41,565 bases of DNA, taken from the NCBI GenBank assembly GCA_017889705.1, contig JAGGAB010000031.1, forward strand, positions 1 to 41,565, read 5' to 3'. Positions 33,504 to 41,565 of the stretch are shown here, piece by piece. Numbering within the stretch: the first letter of the stretch is position 1; the number at the start of each line of letters is the position of its first letter. The stretch comes from Bacillota bacterium (GTDB lineage Bacteria > Bacillota > Negativicutes > Sporomusales > Sporomusaceae). The position numbers and the translations under genes are program-made. Under the pieces are notes generated by a model. It saw nothing but the letters and a program-made list of their open reading frames with translations, was not told the origin of the DNA and did no database searches.

Positions 33504-33695
33504 ATGAGCGCAAAGCCGATCTGTCTAAAATGCCAATATTATTATATTACCTGGGATAAGGTTTTCCCGTATGGCTGCAAGGCTATTGGGTTTAAAAGCC
33601 GTAAAATGCCGTGCGCTGCTGTTAGAGAATCATCCGGGCAGGAGTGCTTTTATTTTGTAGCAAAACAAAAAGAAGATAAGATACCCAGGAAGTAA
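33504..33695 (+). CDS. Small Cys-rich protein (63 aa)
   Basis: ATG 33504 has AGGTAAGAG upstream; the longer frame from 33465 is less likely. Cys at 7, 10, 25, 37 and 48 with FPYGCKAIGFKS suggest a zinc or iron-sulphur knuckle. Related small proteins in anaerobes are sometimes labelled uracil-DNA glycosylase, but the sequence is far too short for that enzyme and lacks its motifs. It lies 34 bp before the NdpA gene and may be co-transcribed. Confidence 0.75.
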   Translation: MSAKPICLKCQYYYITWDKVFPYGCKAIGFKSRKMPCAAVRESSGQECFYFVAKQKEDKIPRK

Positions 33696-33729
33696 ACGCT
33701 ATCATACGAAATAGGAAGAGGACGATATA

Positions 33730-34734
33730 ATGCTGATAAACATCAATAAAGCCATTTTGCATATTCTGGATTTTCATTCCGGGGTAACGGTATTTTCCCA
33801 GCAGGAGTTAGATAGAGAAAGCAACAGTGTGGCGACTTTTCTAACTAAGCATATTGAAAAAGCCTATAGCGGACAAAATGCAAAATCCGGCACCTTTCAT
33901 GATACCAGCAAGTTTAACTACCGATTGGCCGATTACCTTGCAGGCCGGCTGGATTTTACCAGCTTTTCGGTATTTGTGGCAGAAGCCATGTATACGGCAA
34001 TTGCCCAGTCTGAGACGCTGGATTCTACTGATGTGATTGTTTGCGATGTTGCCATTGATGGCAAACCGGTAATCGGAATTCTGAAATGTACCAATAAAGT
34101 GGGCTTTATTCATCAAGTGGTGCAGGAGAATGAACAATTCAAGAATGATATTATTAACCACTATGCTATATTGCCCGGAATTACCCAAAGGATTGAGGAA
34201 TATGCGTTTATTGACGTAGATTCGCTGGAGATTAAGTTTGTTGAGAAAAAGCGCTCAGTCAATGGCAATGAGGCTTACCTGATTGCCGATCACATCCTGG
34301 AATGCAGCTCGCGCATTTCCCCCAAAGGGACGCTTGACCTGGTAAATTCTATTGCCAAAACGGTGGCCGAAAACCACGGGCAAAGTACGGTTACGGCTGC
34401 CTTAAAGAGCAAGAGCTATATTGTCGAGAACACCGAAGTGTCTGATTATCTGGACCCGGTAGAACTCAGTAAAGCTGTATTTCCGGCCTCGCCAATCATG
34501 CAGCAGGAATATGTGCAGGAAGTGCAAAAAGCCGGAATCCCCGAGGTCGTAAAGATTGACAAGGATCTGGCGGTCAAGGCCGGGAAAAGCCATAAAATCA
34601 AAACCGATACAGGCATTGAGATTACTTTTCCGGTGGATTACTTTGAAAGCAGCGAATTTATAGAGTTTATTAATAATCCGGACGGTACCTTGTCTATTGC
34701 GCTGAAAAAAATCGGCAGCATTGTCAACAAGTAA
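33730..34734 (+). CDS. Nucleoid-associated protein (NdpA/YejK family)
   Basis: The 334-residue length is normal for the 37-kDa nucleoid-associated family. The opening, INKAILHILDFHSGVTVFS, and the downstream SKFNYRLADYLAG are family-like. The protein's role in cells is poorly known; it binds DNA in enteric bacteria and is found in many phage-linked contexts. It is close to the Cys-rich gene upstream and the DUF401 gene downstream, with no terminator in between. Confidence 0.8.
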   Translation: MLININKAILHILDFHSGVTVFSQQELDRESNSVATFLTKHIEKAYSGQNAKSGTFHDTSKFNYRLADYLAGRLDFTSFSVFVAEAMYTAIAQSETLDSTDVIVCDVAIDGKPVIGILKCTNKVGFIHQVVQENEQFKNDIINHYAILPGITQRIEEYAFIDVDSLEIKFVEKKRSVNGNEAYLIADHILECSSRISPKGTLDLVNSIAKTVAENHGQSTVTAALKSKSYIVENTEVSDYLDPVELSKAVFPASPIMQQEYVQEVQKAGIPEVVKIDKDLAVKAGKSHKIKTDTGIEITFPVDYFESSEFIEFINNPDGTLSIALKKIGSIVNK

Positions 34735-34776
34735 GTCTGGGTAGCTGTTTTAGTTTCTGGTTAGGAGTTGCTGCGT

Positions 34777-36000
34777 GTGTATGCTGTTTTAAAGATTATG
34801 GCGACATTAGCTGTTGTCGTCTTTTTGCTCAACCGCAAAGTAAAAATGGGTAATGCTATGTTGGCTGGTTCGGGTGTATTGTTGTTGTTATCAGGTTTGC
34901 AGCTTAGTCAGCTGCAAGCTGCTGTTTGGGAAACTGTTGCTACCCCGAGTACTTGGGAAATCATACTGGCATTATATTTTGTCATGTGTCTCGAATATCA
35001 GCTGCGCTGCGGCGGTATTATTGACGGACTAATGTCGGCAGCACGCAAAGTTATGCGCAGTGACCGGATTTTATTAGCCTTAATGCCTGCCTTCCTGGGT
35101 TTTCTCCCGTCTTTGGGCGGGGCGATTTTTTCAGCGCCTTTAGTGGAAAATGCCGGCAAGCCTTATAAATTGACAGGCGAGACCAAAACAGCCATTAATT
35201 ATTGGTTTCGTCATGTCTGGGAGTTTACCAATCCCATTCTGGCAAGTATGCTGTTGGCCAGCCAGCTTGCCGGTATTCCGTTAAATACTTTAATTTTAAG
35301 TATGGTCTGGGTTACGGTTTTGGCTACGTTAATTGGCTGGTTGTTTTTTTTAACGCCGCTGAAAGGTGATTCCCAGTCTGAGCAGTCTGACAGCGCTGAT
35401 GCTGATACAGATACCGGGTATCGCTATCTGATATTGGCGGCCGGACCTATTCTGGCGAATTTTTTTCTGGTAGTTGTTATGAAGTTGTCAGCGTCTCTGG
35501 CGATGGCACTTGTTGTGGCCGCAATGGCATTCATTTTGCGCCAAAATGTTAGCGAGAATAAGGCCATGCTTAGTCATGCGTTTGACCGTAAACTATTGTG
35601 GGGTATTGTGGCCATTTTGTTTTTTCAAAACATTTTGCGTCAAACCGGAGCCATTGAGGATATTGCGGCACTGCTCAATAATCTGGCTGTTTCTAACGCG
35701 GTAATTATTGGGGCGATTGCTTTTGCTGCCGGGATTCTCACCGGCTCTTCGCAGGGATTTATTGCTTTGACATTTCCCTTTGTTGCGGTTTTAGCTCCCG
35801 GTGATGTGGCATTGGCTACCCTTGCCTTTGTTGTAGGGGTTGCCGGTCAGATGCTGTCGCCGGCACACTTATGTTTGCTTGTAACCTTAGATTATTTTAA
35901 AGCCGATTTTTTAAAGACACTTCGCCCGATTGCGTTTTTAGAGATTATTATGGTTGGTGCGGCTTGGATTGCAGTCAAAATGCCTAGCTTGTTCATGTAA
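34777..36000 (+). CDS. DUF401 integral membrane protein
   Basis: The protein has 407 residues and about 11 helices. AGGAG (34763-34767) is nine bases before GTG 34777, while it touches the TTG at 34768, so the GTG is preferred. PAFLGFLPSLGGAIFSAPLVENAG, FRHVWEFTNPI and the late GSSQGFIALTFPFVAVL are family features and resemble ion-transporter superfamily folds. The substrate is unknown. Confidence 0.85.
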   Translation: MYAVLKIMATLAVVVFLLNRKVKMGNAMLAGSGVLLLLSGLQLSQLQAAVWETVATPSTWEIILALYFVMCLEYQLRCGGIIDGLMSAARKVMRSDRILLALMPAFLGFLPSLGGAIFSAPLVENAGKPYKLTGETKTAINYWFRHVWEFTNPILASMLLASQLAGIPLNTLILSMVWVTVLATLIGWLFFLTPLKGDSQSEQSDSADADTDTGYRYLILAAGPILANFFLVVVMKLSASLAMALVVAAMAFILRQNVSENKAMLSHAFDRKLLWGIVAILFFQNILRQTGAIEDIAALLNNLAVSNAVIIGAIAFAAGILTGSSQGFIALTFPFVAVLAPGDVALATLAFVVGVAGQMLSPAHLCLLVTLDYFKADFLKTLRPIAFLEIIMVGAAWIAVKMPSLFM

Positions 36001-36058
36001 TCTTAGGTAACTTTACTGAAAGCTTAGACTTAAAAAAGACTGACAGGGAGGGCTTACT

Positions 36059-36679
36059 ATGCAAAACAACTACCGGGTGGCTTATGACAAAGGTTGGGAG
36101 GATTTAAAACTAAAAGAGCCGGCAGATATTGCCCACAATATGCAGGTCGAGTATAGTCCTGGCAAGCAGCAGTTGATAGTACCTTTTCTACATGAAAATT
36201 ATATTGTTGATTTGGCCAAGGAAACTCTAGTGCGCGGCAGCGATGGTGAAACACCCGGAATGGACGCGTCCATCCTGATTTTGCATTACCTTTCCTTCTT
36301 TCAAGTCAGCGCCGAGGTAGCCGGCAAATGGGTGAGCCTAAAAGAGATACCCAACGGGGGCATGTTGTTTTATCCGGCCTTTCATAAAGACGCCATTTGT
36401 GGTTTGATTAAGGCTTTTGGCCATCAGGTTGCAGCTTTTCCGGATTGTGCCGCTAGGCTTGGCGGTCAGCCAGCCAAATTTGGCGATGTGGCCGCGGCTT
36501 TTCCTGTTTTCCCCAAAACGCCGCTATGTGTGTCGCTGTGGGAGGGTGACGACGAAATATCTGCCAATGCAACCATACTGTTCGACCCTTCTATCGAACA
36601 TTTTTTGCATATTGAAAGCGTGATTGCGCTAGGAGAATATCTTGCCCGCCAACTGGTTAAACTAGCGCCCGGACGGTAA
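36059..36679 (+). CDS. DUF3786 protein
   Basis: A 206-residue soluble protein. The start NNYRVAYDKGWEDLKLKEP and the later LHYLSFFQVSAEVAGKWVSLKEIPNG match the DUF3786 family, found mainly in anaerobes and often near corrinoid or metal-enzyme genes. GGGAGGG lies before the ATG. It has three Cys with no clear cluster pattern. A perfect long terminator follows. Confidence 0.85.
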   Translation: MQNNYRVAYDKGWEDLKLKEPADIAHNMQVEYSPGKQQLIVPFLHENYIVDLAKETLVRGSDGETPGMDASILILHYLSFFQVSAEVAGKWVSLKEIPNGGMLFYPAFHKDAICGLIKAFGHQVAAFPDCAARLGGQPAKFGDVAAAFPVFPKTPLCVSLWEGDDEISANATILFDPSIEHFLHIESVIALGEYLARQLVKLAPGR

Positions 36680-36686
36680 GCTTGTC

Positions 36687-36745
36687 AGGAAAAACCAGGC
36701 ATGTACCGGCAGTAGTGTCGGTACATGCCTGGTTTTTCCTTTAAG
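36687..36745. terminator. Perfect 22-bp terminator
   Basis: Bases 36687-36708 pair without mismatch to 36719-36740 around a ten-base loop, with A and T runs at the foot. Confidence 0.9.
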
Positions 36746-36935
36746 ATATTTTAACAGAAATCAGCAAGACTTTTGTGGAAGAAGAGTAAGGTTTTCACCT
36801 GTTGCTGCCGATATTATTAATAGAAGCCTGCTAATGACAATAAATGTCGAAATTGGTATAATGATATGTATTTTCAAAGCAAGTGTTTAGAATTTCTGTA
36901 AGTACTAAATTCGCGAAAGGATTTTGCAAAAATAA

Positions 36936-38162
36936 ATGTCGAAAGTTATGTCGCTGTTTACAACAATTCCTTTTGGGTTATTAGTTGCCGTAGGTGTAAC
37001 CTATTCCTGGTTAATCACCAATTACCGTTTATCGGCTCCGGCTGTCGATGTTTTTATTTACGCTATCTATGGAATTGGCCTAGGGATGAGCTGGTGGTTT
37101 AATCGCAGCAGGGTCTTTTTTGTTACTGTTCTCCTGGCACTTTGCCATTTTGCGATTAGCAGTCAGGCGGCGATGATCAGCGGGATACCGTCAGTGCCAA
37201 TGACGCTATACCCGGTGGTGTCTGTCCTGCTGCCAATCAATATTTATGTGTTTTCGCTGCTTAAAGAACGCGGTATTTTTACTGTTTGGGGTTTAGGACG
37301 GTTTGGCCTTATCGGGTGTCAACTTTTTTATATTTCATTGGCCATTGTCGCCAATGATCCAACACTACTTAGTTTTTTTGCCAATGAAGCATTGCCGGAA
37401 GGGAAAAATACCGCTTGGGTATTTTCTCCGATGGCAATACTAGCCTATTTGGCTGTCTTTTTGCTGTTTTTCAGAAAACAGTTTGAAAACTACACGGCGC
37501 TCGGCAATAGTTTTATGGCCGTATTGGCCGCTACGATGGCCGGACTGTATTTTGCGAAGGATGCGCCGACAGGCTCGGTTTTCTTTGGTGCTGCCGGAAT
37601 TATGCTTATCCTTGCAGTTATTCAGGATTCCTATGCTATGGCCTATCTTGACGAGCTGACCGGACTGCCTGCCAGGCGGGCCATGAAGGAAGAGTTAATG
37701 AAATTACGGAGCGAGTATACCATTGCCATGGTGGATATCGACTTTTTCAAAAAGTTTAATGATACCTATGGTCATGATACCGGTGATGAGGTGCTGCGGC
37801 TGGTAGCCTCTGTGCTCAAAAAAGTCGAGGGCGGCGGCAAAGCCTTTCGTTATGGTGGCGAGGAATTTGCCATCATATTTCCCTATACCACAAGTGAAGC
37901 AGCTCTACCTGCGCTTGAGAAGCTGCGGGTGGCAGTATCCAAAACTCCATATGCATATTGCAAGCGGCAAGAGAAAAAGACTAACGATAAAGATAAAGAC
38001 AAAACCAAGAAAAAACCGGCTGTCAAACAGCTTTCGGTAACAATCAGCATTGGTGTAGCCGAACGCAGCGAAAAATACAATCAGCCCGACGAAGTAATGA
38101 AGGCTGCTGACACCGCTTTGTATCGCGCCAAGGAGAAGGGGCGCAACTGTGTGAGCAAGTAA
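36936..38162 (+). CDS. Membrane diguanylate cyclase (GGDEF)
   Basis: A 408-residue protein. Residues 1-232 hold about seven membrane helices, and residues 238-408 hold a GGDEF domain that makes cyclic di-GMP from GTP. The active site is intact (RYGGEEF, residues 305-311; [23 protein letters not shown]). The RxxD inhibitory site expected a few residues before it is absent (EGGGKAF), so product inhibition may be lost. A Lys/Asp-rich insert (residues about 345-365, [14 protein letters not shown]) interrupts the late domain. The ribosome site is weak: AAAGGA lies 15 bases from the ATG. Confidence 0.92.
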   Translation: MSKVMSLFTTIPFGLLVAVGVTYSWLITNYRLSAPAVDVFIYAIYGIGLGMSWWFNRSRVFFVTVLLALCHFAISSQAAMISGIPSVPMTLYPVVSVLLPINIYVFSLLKERGIFTVWGLGRFGLIGCQLFYISLAIVANDPTLLSFFANEALPEGKNTAWVFSPMAILAYLAVFLLFFRKQFENYTALGNSFMAVLAATMAGLYFAKDAPTGSVFFGAAGIMLILAVIQDSYAMAYLDELTGLPARRAMKEELMKLRSEYTIAMVDIDFFKKFNDTYGHDTGDEVLRLVASVLKKVEGGGKAFRYGGEEFAIIFPYTTSEAALPALEKLRVAVSKTPYAYCKRQEKKTNDKDKDKTKKKPAVKQLSVTISIGVAERSEKYNQPDEVMKAADTALYRAKEKGRNCVSK

Positions 38163-38172
38163 GGGGAACGTT

Positions 38173-38628
38173 ATGAAGATTTTAATTGATGCCGACGCCT
38201 GCCCAAAAACGGTGTTACAGATCTGTACGGAGTTAGGTCGTCAATACAGTATTCCTGTTTGGACAGTGGCAAGCTTTGCTCATAATATTGTTTCTGATCA
38301 TCATGTGACAGTAGGCAGCGACTCCCAGGAAGCCGACATCAAGCTGATTAACCTGACTGAGGCCGGGGATATTATTATTACCCAGGATTGGGGACTGGCC
38401 TCGATGGTCCTGGGCAAGAAGGCCGCCTGTATCAGTCCGATCGGCAAAGAGTACCGTGCTGACACAATTGAATTTTTAATGGAAGAACGGGAACTTAAAG
38501 CTAAGTTTCGCCGTGGCGGCGGAAGGACAAAAGGACCAAGTAAACGGTTGCGGCAGGATGATGAGCGGTTTAAGGCTGAACTCGAACGGCAGCTTGTGAA
38601 AAGTAACCCCGCCGTTAGCCGGGAATAA
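38173..38628 (+). CDS. UPF0178 (YaiI/YqxD) protein
   Basis: A 151-residue protein. [11 protein letters not shown] near the start, [19 protein letters not shown] in the middle and the basic [13 protein letters not shown] are hallmarks of this PIN-like family. The Asp residues of the first two motifs could bind metal, so a nuclease activity is suspected but not shown. It lies 10 bp after the cyclase gene and is probably co-transcribed. Confidence 0.92.
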   Translation: MKILIDADACPKTVLQICTELGRQYSIPVWTVASFAHNIVSDHHVTVGSDSQEADIKLINLTEAGDIIITQDWGLASMVLGKKAACISPIGKEYRADTIEFLMEERELKAKFRRGGGRTKGPSKRLRQDDERFKAELERQLVKSNPAVSRE

Positions 38629-38645
38629 TCATAGCAGGTAAAAGC

Positions 38646-38686
38646 AAGACATCGATAAGGCGAAATATTGCCTATTGGTGTCTTTT
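38646..38686 (+). terminator. Terminator after UPF0178 gene
   Basis: AAGACA (38646-38651) pairs with TGTCTT (38679-38684), and the inner part pairs imperfectly around GAAATATT; four T follow. Confidence 0.65.
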
Positions 38687-38721
38687 AAATTGGCTGAATC
38701 GTACTACGCTAATCCACCACA

Positions 38722-38738
38722 ATACAAGTGATTTGTAT
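38722..38738. promoter_or_regulatory. Palindrome upstream of the nitroreductase operon
   Basis: ATACAA-N5-TTGTAT. The remainder of 38687-38924 is AT-rich and shows nothing else I can support. Confidence 0.35.
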
Positions 38739-38924
38739 GACTTGGATAATTAGTTGGTGTAAAGAAAAATATAAAATGTAATATTGATGCAACTGAATAA
38801 TGAATTTAAACAATCTAGTAATAAAATTAGCAAGGTAATTAGGAGTAGTGCAGCGAAGTCTATCGAATAATAAGGGTAGTTTTACCAAAAAAGCAATTAA
38901 AATATTGAAGGGGGTCACCGCATT

Positions 38925-39524
38925 ATGGAGAAAACTTTTTTTGCGGCAGTCAAAGACCGGAGAACCTATTATGGCATTTGCAAGGAGACGGTTGCCACCG
39001 ATGAGCGAATTCACCAGGTTGTCCAAGAGGCTGTCAAGCATACGCCTTCATCCTTCAATTCGCAAAGTGCCAGAGTAGTGATTCTCTTAGGTGCGCAGCA
39101 TGATAAACTCTGGAGTATCGCCAAAAATGAACTCAGAAAAATAGTTCCGGCAGATAGCTTTGCGGCGACTGAAGAGAAAATTAACGGCTTTGCTAATGGC
39201 TATGGTTCAATTGTTTTCTTTGAGGACATGGCGGTTGTTGAAGGTCTCCAGCAGCAGTTCCCTATATATAGCGACAACTTCCCAATATGGTCAAATCATT
39301 CTTCCGGCATGCTGCAGCATGTAATCTGGGTGGCGCTTGAACAAGAAGGGTTTGGTGCGTCGCTCCAGCATTATAATCCGCTGATTGATCAAGAAGTTAA
39401 ACAGGAGTGGAATATTCCATCAACCTGGAAACTTATTGCACAGATGCCGTTTGGCAAACCCACAGCCGCACCCGGGGAAAAAGAGTATCAGCCGTTGGAA
39501 GCGCGCGTGAAATTGTTCAAATAA
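38925..39524 (+). CDS. Nitroreductase-family protein (Frm2/Hbn1-like)
   Basis: A 199-residue flavoprotein. The N-terminal KDRRTYYGICKE and the SSFNSQSARVVILLG segment suit FMN binding, and MLQHVIWVALEQEGFGASLQHYNP is typical of the short Frm2/Hbn1 branch. GAAGGGGGT precedes the ATG. It pairs with an Old Yellow Enzyme 39 bp downstream, suggesting a shared redox or detoxification role toward nitro or enone compounds; the substrate is unknown. Confidence 0.9.
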   Translation: MEKTFFAAVKDRRTYYGICKETVATDERIHQVVQEAVKHTPSSFNSQSARVVILLGAQHDKLWSIAKNELRKIVPADSFAATEEKINGFANGYGSIVFFEDMAVVEGLQQQFPIYSDNFPIWSNHSSGMLQHVIWVALEQEGFGASLQHYNPLIDQEVKQEWNIPSTWKLIAQMPFGKPTAAPGEKEYQPLEARVKLFK

Positions 39525-39563
39525 CAAGCGGTGAACTGCTTTCGCATACAAGGAGAGAAAAGG

Positions 39564-40646
39564 ATGAGTATACTTTTTCAACCAATTACCATTGGCTCGA
39601 TGACAGTTAAAAACAGATTTGTCCGTTCGGCGACAAACGACTATCTGACTAATCCTGATGGCAGTATTTCTGAGCCGGAACTGGCGCTTTACGAAGAGCT
39701 GGCCAAGCAGCAAGTAGGCTTAGTGATTTCTGGTCATGCCTATGTTCAGCATCCACTGGGCTGTGGCAGTGTAAAACAGAATGGTATATATAATGATTCC
39801 TTTATTGACGGTTACCGGCAGCTGGCCGAGGTCGTGCAGCGCCACGGGTCCAAGCTAATCGTGCAAATATCCCATGCCGGACGGCAGCTGGCGCCTGACA
39901 AAAAAGACTTGCAGCCTATTGCCCCTTCGGCGGTCACTGACGCCAGTATTGGTGTTACACCCCGGGCCATGACCGAAGAGGAAATAATAGAGATGATTGA
40001 AGCTTTTGTGCAGGCACTGGTTCGCACTAAGCAGGCCGGCTGTGACGGTGTACAGATTCATATTGCCCACGGCTATGGCTTGTCTAATTTTATTTCCCCA
40101 TATACCAACCGCCGGACTGACAAGTGGGGTGGCAGTATCGAAAACCGGACAAGGATTTTGCGGGAGATCGTAGTGCGTGGCCGGCAGGCGGTAGGCACCG
40201 ACTACCCCATTTTAGTCAAACTCAATTCGACAGACGGTAAGACCGGGCCAGAATATCTATCACTGGAAGATGTGGTGTATACTGCCAAAATGCTGGAGGC
40301 GGTCGGGGTGTCAGCCATCGAAGTCAGCGGCGGTATCAGGGAGTTTAAAAATACCATGTCGGCAGTAGGTATCAAAGAGGCTAAGCAGGAAGCCTATTTT
40401 GCTGAAGCCTGCAAAGCTGTTAAGGCTTCAGTTAAGATACCGGTGATTCTGGTTGGCGGTCTGCGATCACTGGCTGTTATGGAAAAAGTCGTAGAGGAAC
40501 AGATCGCCGATATGGTTGCCCTTAGCCGGCCGTTTATTAAGGAACCGGATTTGGTTGTAAAACTTAAAGACGGCCAGGAGAAGGTTGGCTGTGTTTCCTG
40601 TAATGCCTGTTTCAATCCGCAGGGTCTTGCCTGTTATGCAAAATAG
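39564..40646 (+). CDS. NADH:flavin oxidoreductase, Old Yellow Enzyme family
   Basis: The protein has 360 residues from ATG 39564 (AAGGAG upstream); an upstream frame to 39531 lacks a site. It is an FMN TIM barrel with NRFVRSATNDY near the start, HAGRQLAPD, and GVQIHIAHGYGLSNFISPYTNRRTDKWGGS for FMN and substrate binding. The C-terminus carries a Cys cluster (CVSCNAC then C seven residues later) like the cluster-binding start in 2,4-dienoyl-CoA reductase relatives, but the second domain is missing. It is in an operon with the nitroreductase. Confidence 0.9.
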   Translation: MSILFQPITIGSMTVKNRFVRSATNDYLTNPDGSISEPELALYEELAKQQVGLVISGHAYVQHPLGCGSVKQNGIYNDSFIDGYRQLAEVVQRHGSKLIVQISHAGRQLAPDKKDLQPIAPSAVTDASIGVTPRAMTEEEIIEMIEAFVQALVRTKQAGCDGVQIHIAHGYGLSNFISPYTNRRTDKWGGSIENRTRILREIVVRGRQAVGTDYPILVKLNSTDGKTGPEYLSLEDVVYTAKMLEAVGVSAIEVSGGIREFKNTMSAVGIKEAKQEAYFAEACKAVKASVKIPVILVGGLRSLAVMEKVVEEQIADMVALSRPFIKEPDLVVKLKDGQEKVGCVSCNACFNPQGLACYAK

Positions 40647-40655
40647 TAATTTGAG

Positions 40656-40693
40656 CAAAGGAGCCATCTGGGTAGGAGATGGCTCCTTTGTTT
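40656..40693 (+). terminator. Terminator of the nitroreductase/OYE operon
   Basis: CAAAGGAGCCATCT (40656-40669) pairs perfectly with 40677-40690. Confidence 0.9.
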
Positions 40694-40792
40694 GAGTAGT
40701 AAAACATAACCAACTGCAGGATATTGATTTTTTTAGGTGGGCAGGCTATAATAGCAAAGTAACTTTACAAGGCAGTGGCGATGGTGAGAATA

Positions 40793-41242
40793 ATGGATGA
40801 CAACTACTATATGGGCTTGGCGCTGGCAGAGGCGCAAAAAGCGTTTGACCTTGGAGAGGTGCCGATTGGCGCAGTGCTGGTCATAAATGACGAGGTTGTA
40901 GCCAAGGCTCATAATCTGCGGGAAACTTGCTATGATTCGACTGCTCATGCCGAAGTCATCGTCATCCGGGAAGCCGGCCAAAAGCTAAAGCGCTGGCGGT
41001 TGACTGGAGCGACGCTTTATGTTACTATAGAGCCGTGTCCCATGTGCGCAGGGGCACTTGTCATGAGCCGAGTAGATCGGCTGGTGTACGGCAGTCCGGA
41101 CTACAAAGCCGGAGCTGTGGAATCGCTTTTTAATATTGTACAAAACCCTTCGCTTAACCACCGTCTGGAAGTAACCGCCGGCATACGGGCAGAGGAGTGC
41201 TCTACAATTATGAAAGAGTTCTTCCGTTCTCGCCGCAAGTAA
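40793..41242 (+). CDS. tadA: tRNA adenosine(34) deaminase
   Basis: TadA converts wobble adenosine 34 to inosine in tRNA-Arg. This protein has 149 residues from ATG 40793. Zinc and catalytic residues are H52, E54 (HAEV), C82 and C85 (PCPMCAGA). The family usually opens a few residues before YM, which favours 40793 (GGTGAG upstream). ATG 40781 and GTG 40775 are alternatives. It precedes a tRNA gene. Confidence 0.9.
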   Translation: MDDNYYMGLALAEAQKAFDLGEVPIGAVLVINDEVVAKAHNLRETCYDSTAHAEVIVIREAGQKLKRWRLTGATLYVTIEPCPMCAGALVMSRVDRLVYGSPDYKAGAVESLFNIVQNPSLNHRLEVTAGIRAEECSTIMKEFFRSRRK

Positions 41243-41252
41243 AAAACAATAT

Positions 41253-41344
<92 letters not shown>

Positions 41345-41345
41345 G

Positions 41346-41376
41346 AAGCTTCTAGCGTTTTTGCTAGAAGCTTTTA
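41346..41376 (+). terminator. Terminator after tRNA-Ser
   Basis: AAGCTTCTAGC (41346-41356) pairs with GCTAGAAGCTT (41363-41373), followed by TTAT. Confidence 0.8.
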
Positions 41377-41499
41377 TATTTGTGAAAAATGGAGGAAATG
41401 GTCATCTTGATCTTATTTTGGTCCTAAGTGAAAATAGAGCGTGTAGAACTAAATTCATGGGACAAAGAACCTGTCAGACTGTGTGAAAAGTGGTTAAAA

Positions 41500-41528
41500 T
41501 TCACATAAAACTACAAATATGTTAAAAT
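41500..41528 (+). promoter_or_regulatory. Sigma-A promoter near the window end
   Basis: TTCACA (41500-41505), 17 bp, and TAAAAT (41523-41528). It lies 32 bp before the last start codon. The stretch 41377-41499 shows nothing else I can support. Confidence 0.55.
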
Positions 41529-41559
41529 ATAGTCAAATACTGATTGAGAAGGTGAGTGT

Positions 41560-41565
41560 ATGGGC
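41560..41565 (+). CDS. Start of a further gene, truncated by the window
   Basis: ATG at 41560 has AAGGTGAG at 41549-41556 and a sigma-A promoter upstream, so a gene probably begins here. Only two codons (Met-Gly) are in the window. In several Firmicutes dnaX lies near tadA, but nothing here tests that. Confidence 0.45.

Noticed and set aside
36838..36943. Direct repeat AATAAATGTCGAAA before the cyclase
   Set aside because: It occurs twice about 90 bp apart, but one copy is the start codon region; likely chance.
38709..39041. 110-codon minus-strand frame
   Set aside because: It has no convincing ribosome site and overlaps the nitroreductase start; the region is AT-rich and low in information.
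41377..41559. Signal recognition particle RNA next to tadA
   Set aside because: The gap is too short, and no SRP Alu or GGAA-tetraloop features were found.

Overview
The window looks like a chromosomal segment of an anaerobic, didermic Firmicute. Class Negativicutes, and probably Sporomusaceae, is the best fit. This is an inference from four things: strong GGAGG-type ribosome sites with sigma-A promoters; an RND efflux system with a lipoprotein adaptor; EutV/EutW-type ethanolamine regulation; and DUF362, DUF3786 and DUF401 genes typical of anaerobes. No marker gene in the window settles the species.

Region 1 (1-6161) is a compact ethanolamine operon. It holds the end of the sensor kinase eutW, the ANTAR response regulator eutV, a long leader, an APC-type ethanolamine permease, eutA, eutB and eutC. 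The leader has a sigma-A promoter and two terminators. A hexaloop hairpin (A at loop position 1, G at position 4) overlaps the 5' arm of the second terminator, as expected for EutV antitermination. No microcompartment shell gene is seen here.

Region 2 (6162-10458) is visibly AT-richer and accessory. It holds a tail-fibre C-terminal remnant, two exported proteins of unknown function, a zinc-ribbon mini-ORF, several very small unknown genes, a 138-residue RecA-like P-loop protein, and paired long hairpins with a shared core. Two promoters here share an 11-bp palindrome. This is the least explained part of the window.

Region 3 (10459-17400) has a family 2 glycosyltransferase, a methyl-accepting chemotaxis protein preceded by a 29-codon ORF with a near-ideal ribosome site, a LysR regulator divergent from a small unknown gene, an exported N-acetylmuramoyl-L-alanine amidase, and a MocR-type regulator divergent from an EamA transporter.

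Region 4 (17401-32737) is a series of regulator-plus-transporter units. These are MocR/EamA, MarR/MFS, MarR/GNAT next to an alpha/beta hydrolase, a DUF362 ferredoxin protein, an MFS carrier that probably starts at CTG, FetA/FetB-like iron export, and a TetR-RND adaptor-RND pump unit followed by an amino acid permease. Most regulator promoters carry recognisable inverted repeats.

Region 5 (32738-41565) holds a Ser/Thr-rich protein, a small Cys-rich protein, an NdpA-like nucleoid protein, DUF401 and DUF3786 proteins, a membrane diguanylate cyclase, a UPF0178 protein, a nitroreductase plus Old Yellow Enzyme pair, tadA, tRNA-Ser(CGA), and the first bases of a further gene. Gene ends are marked by many strong hairpin terminators.
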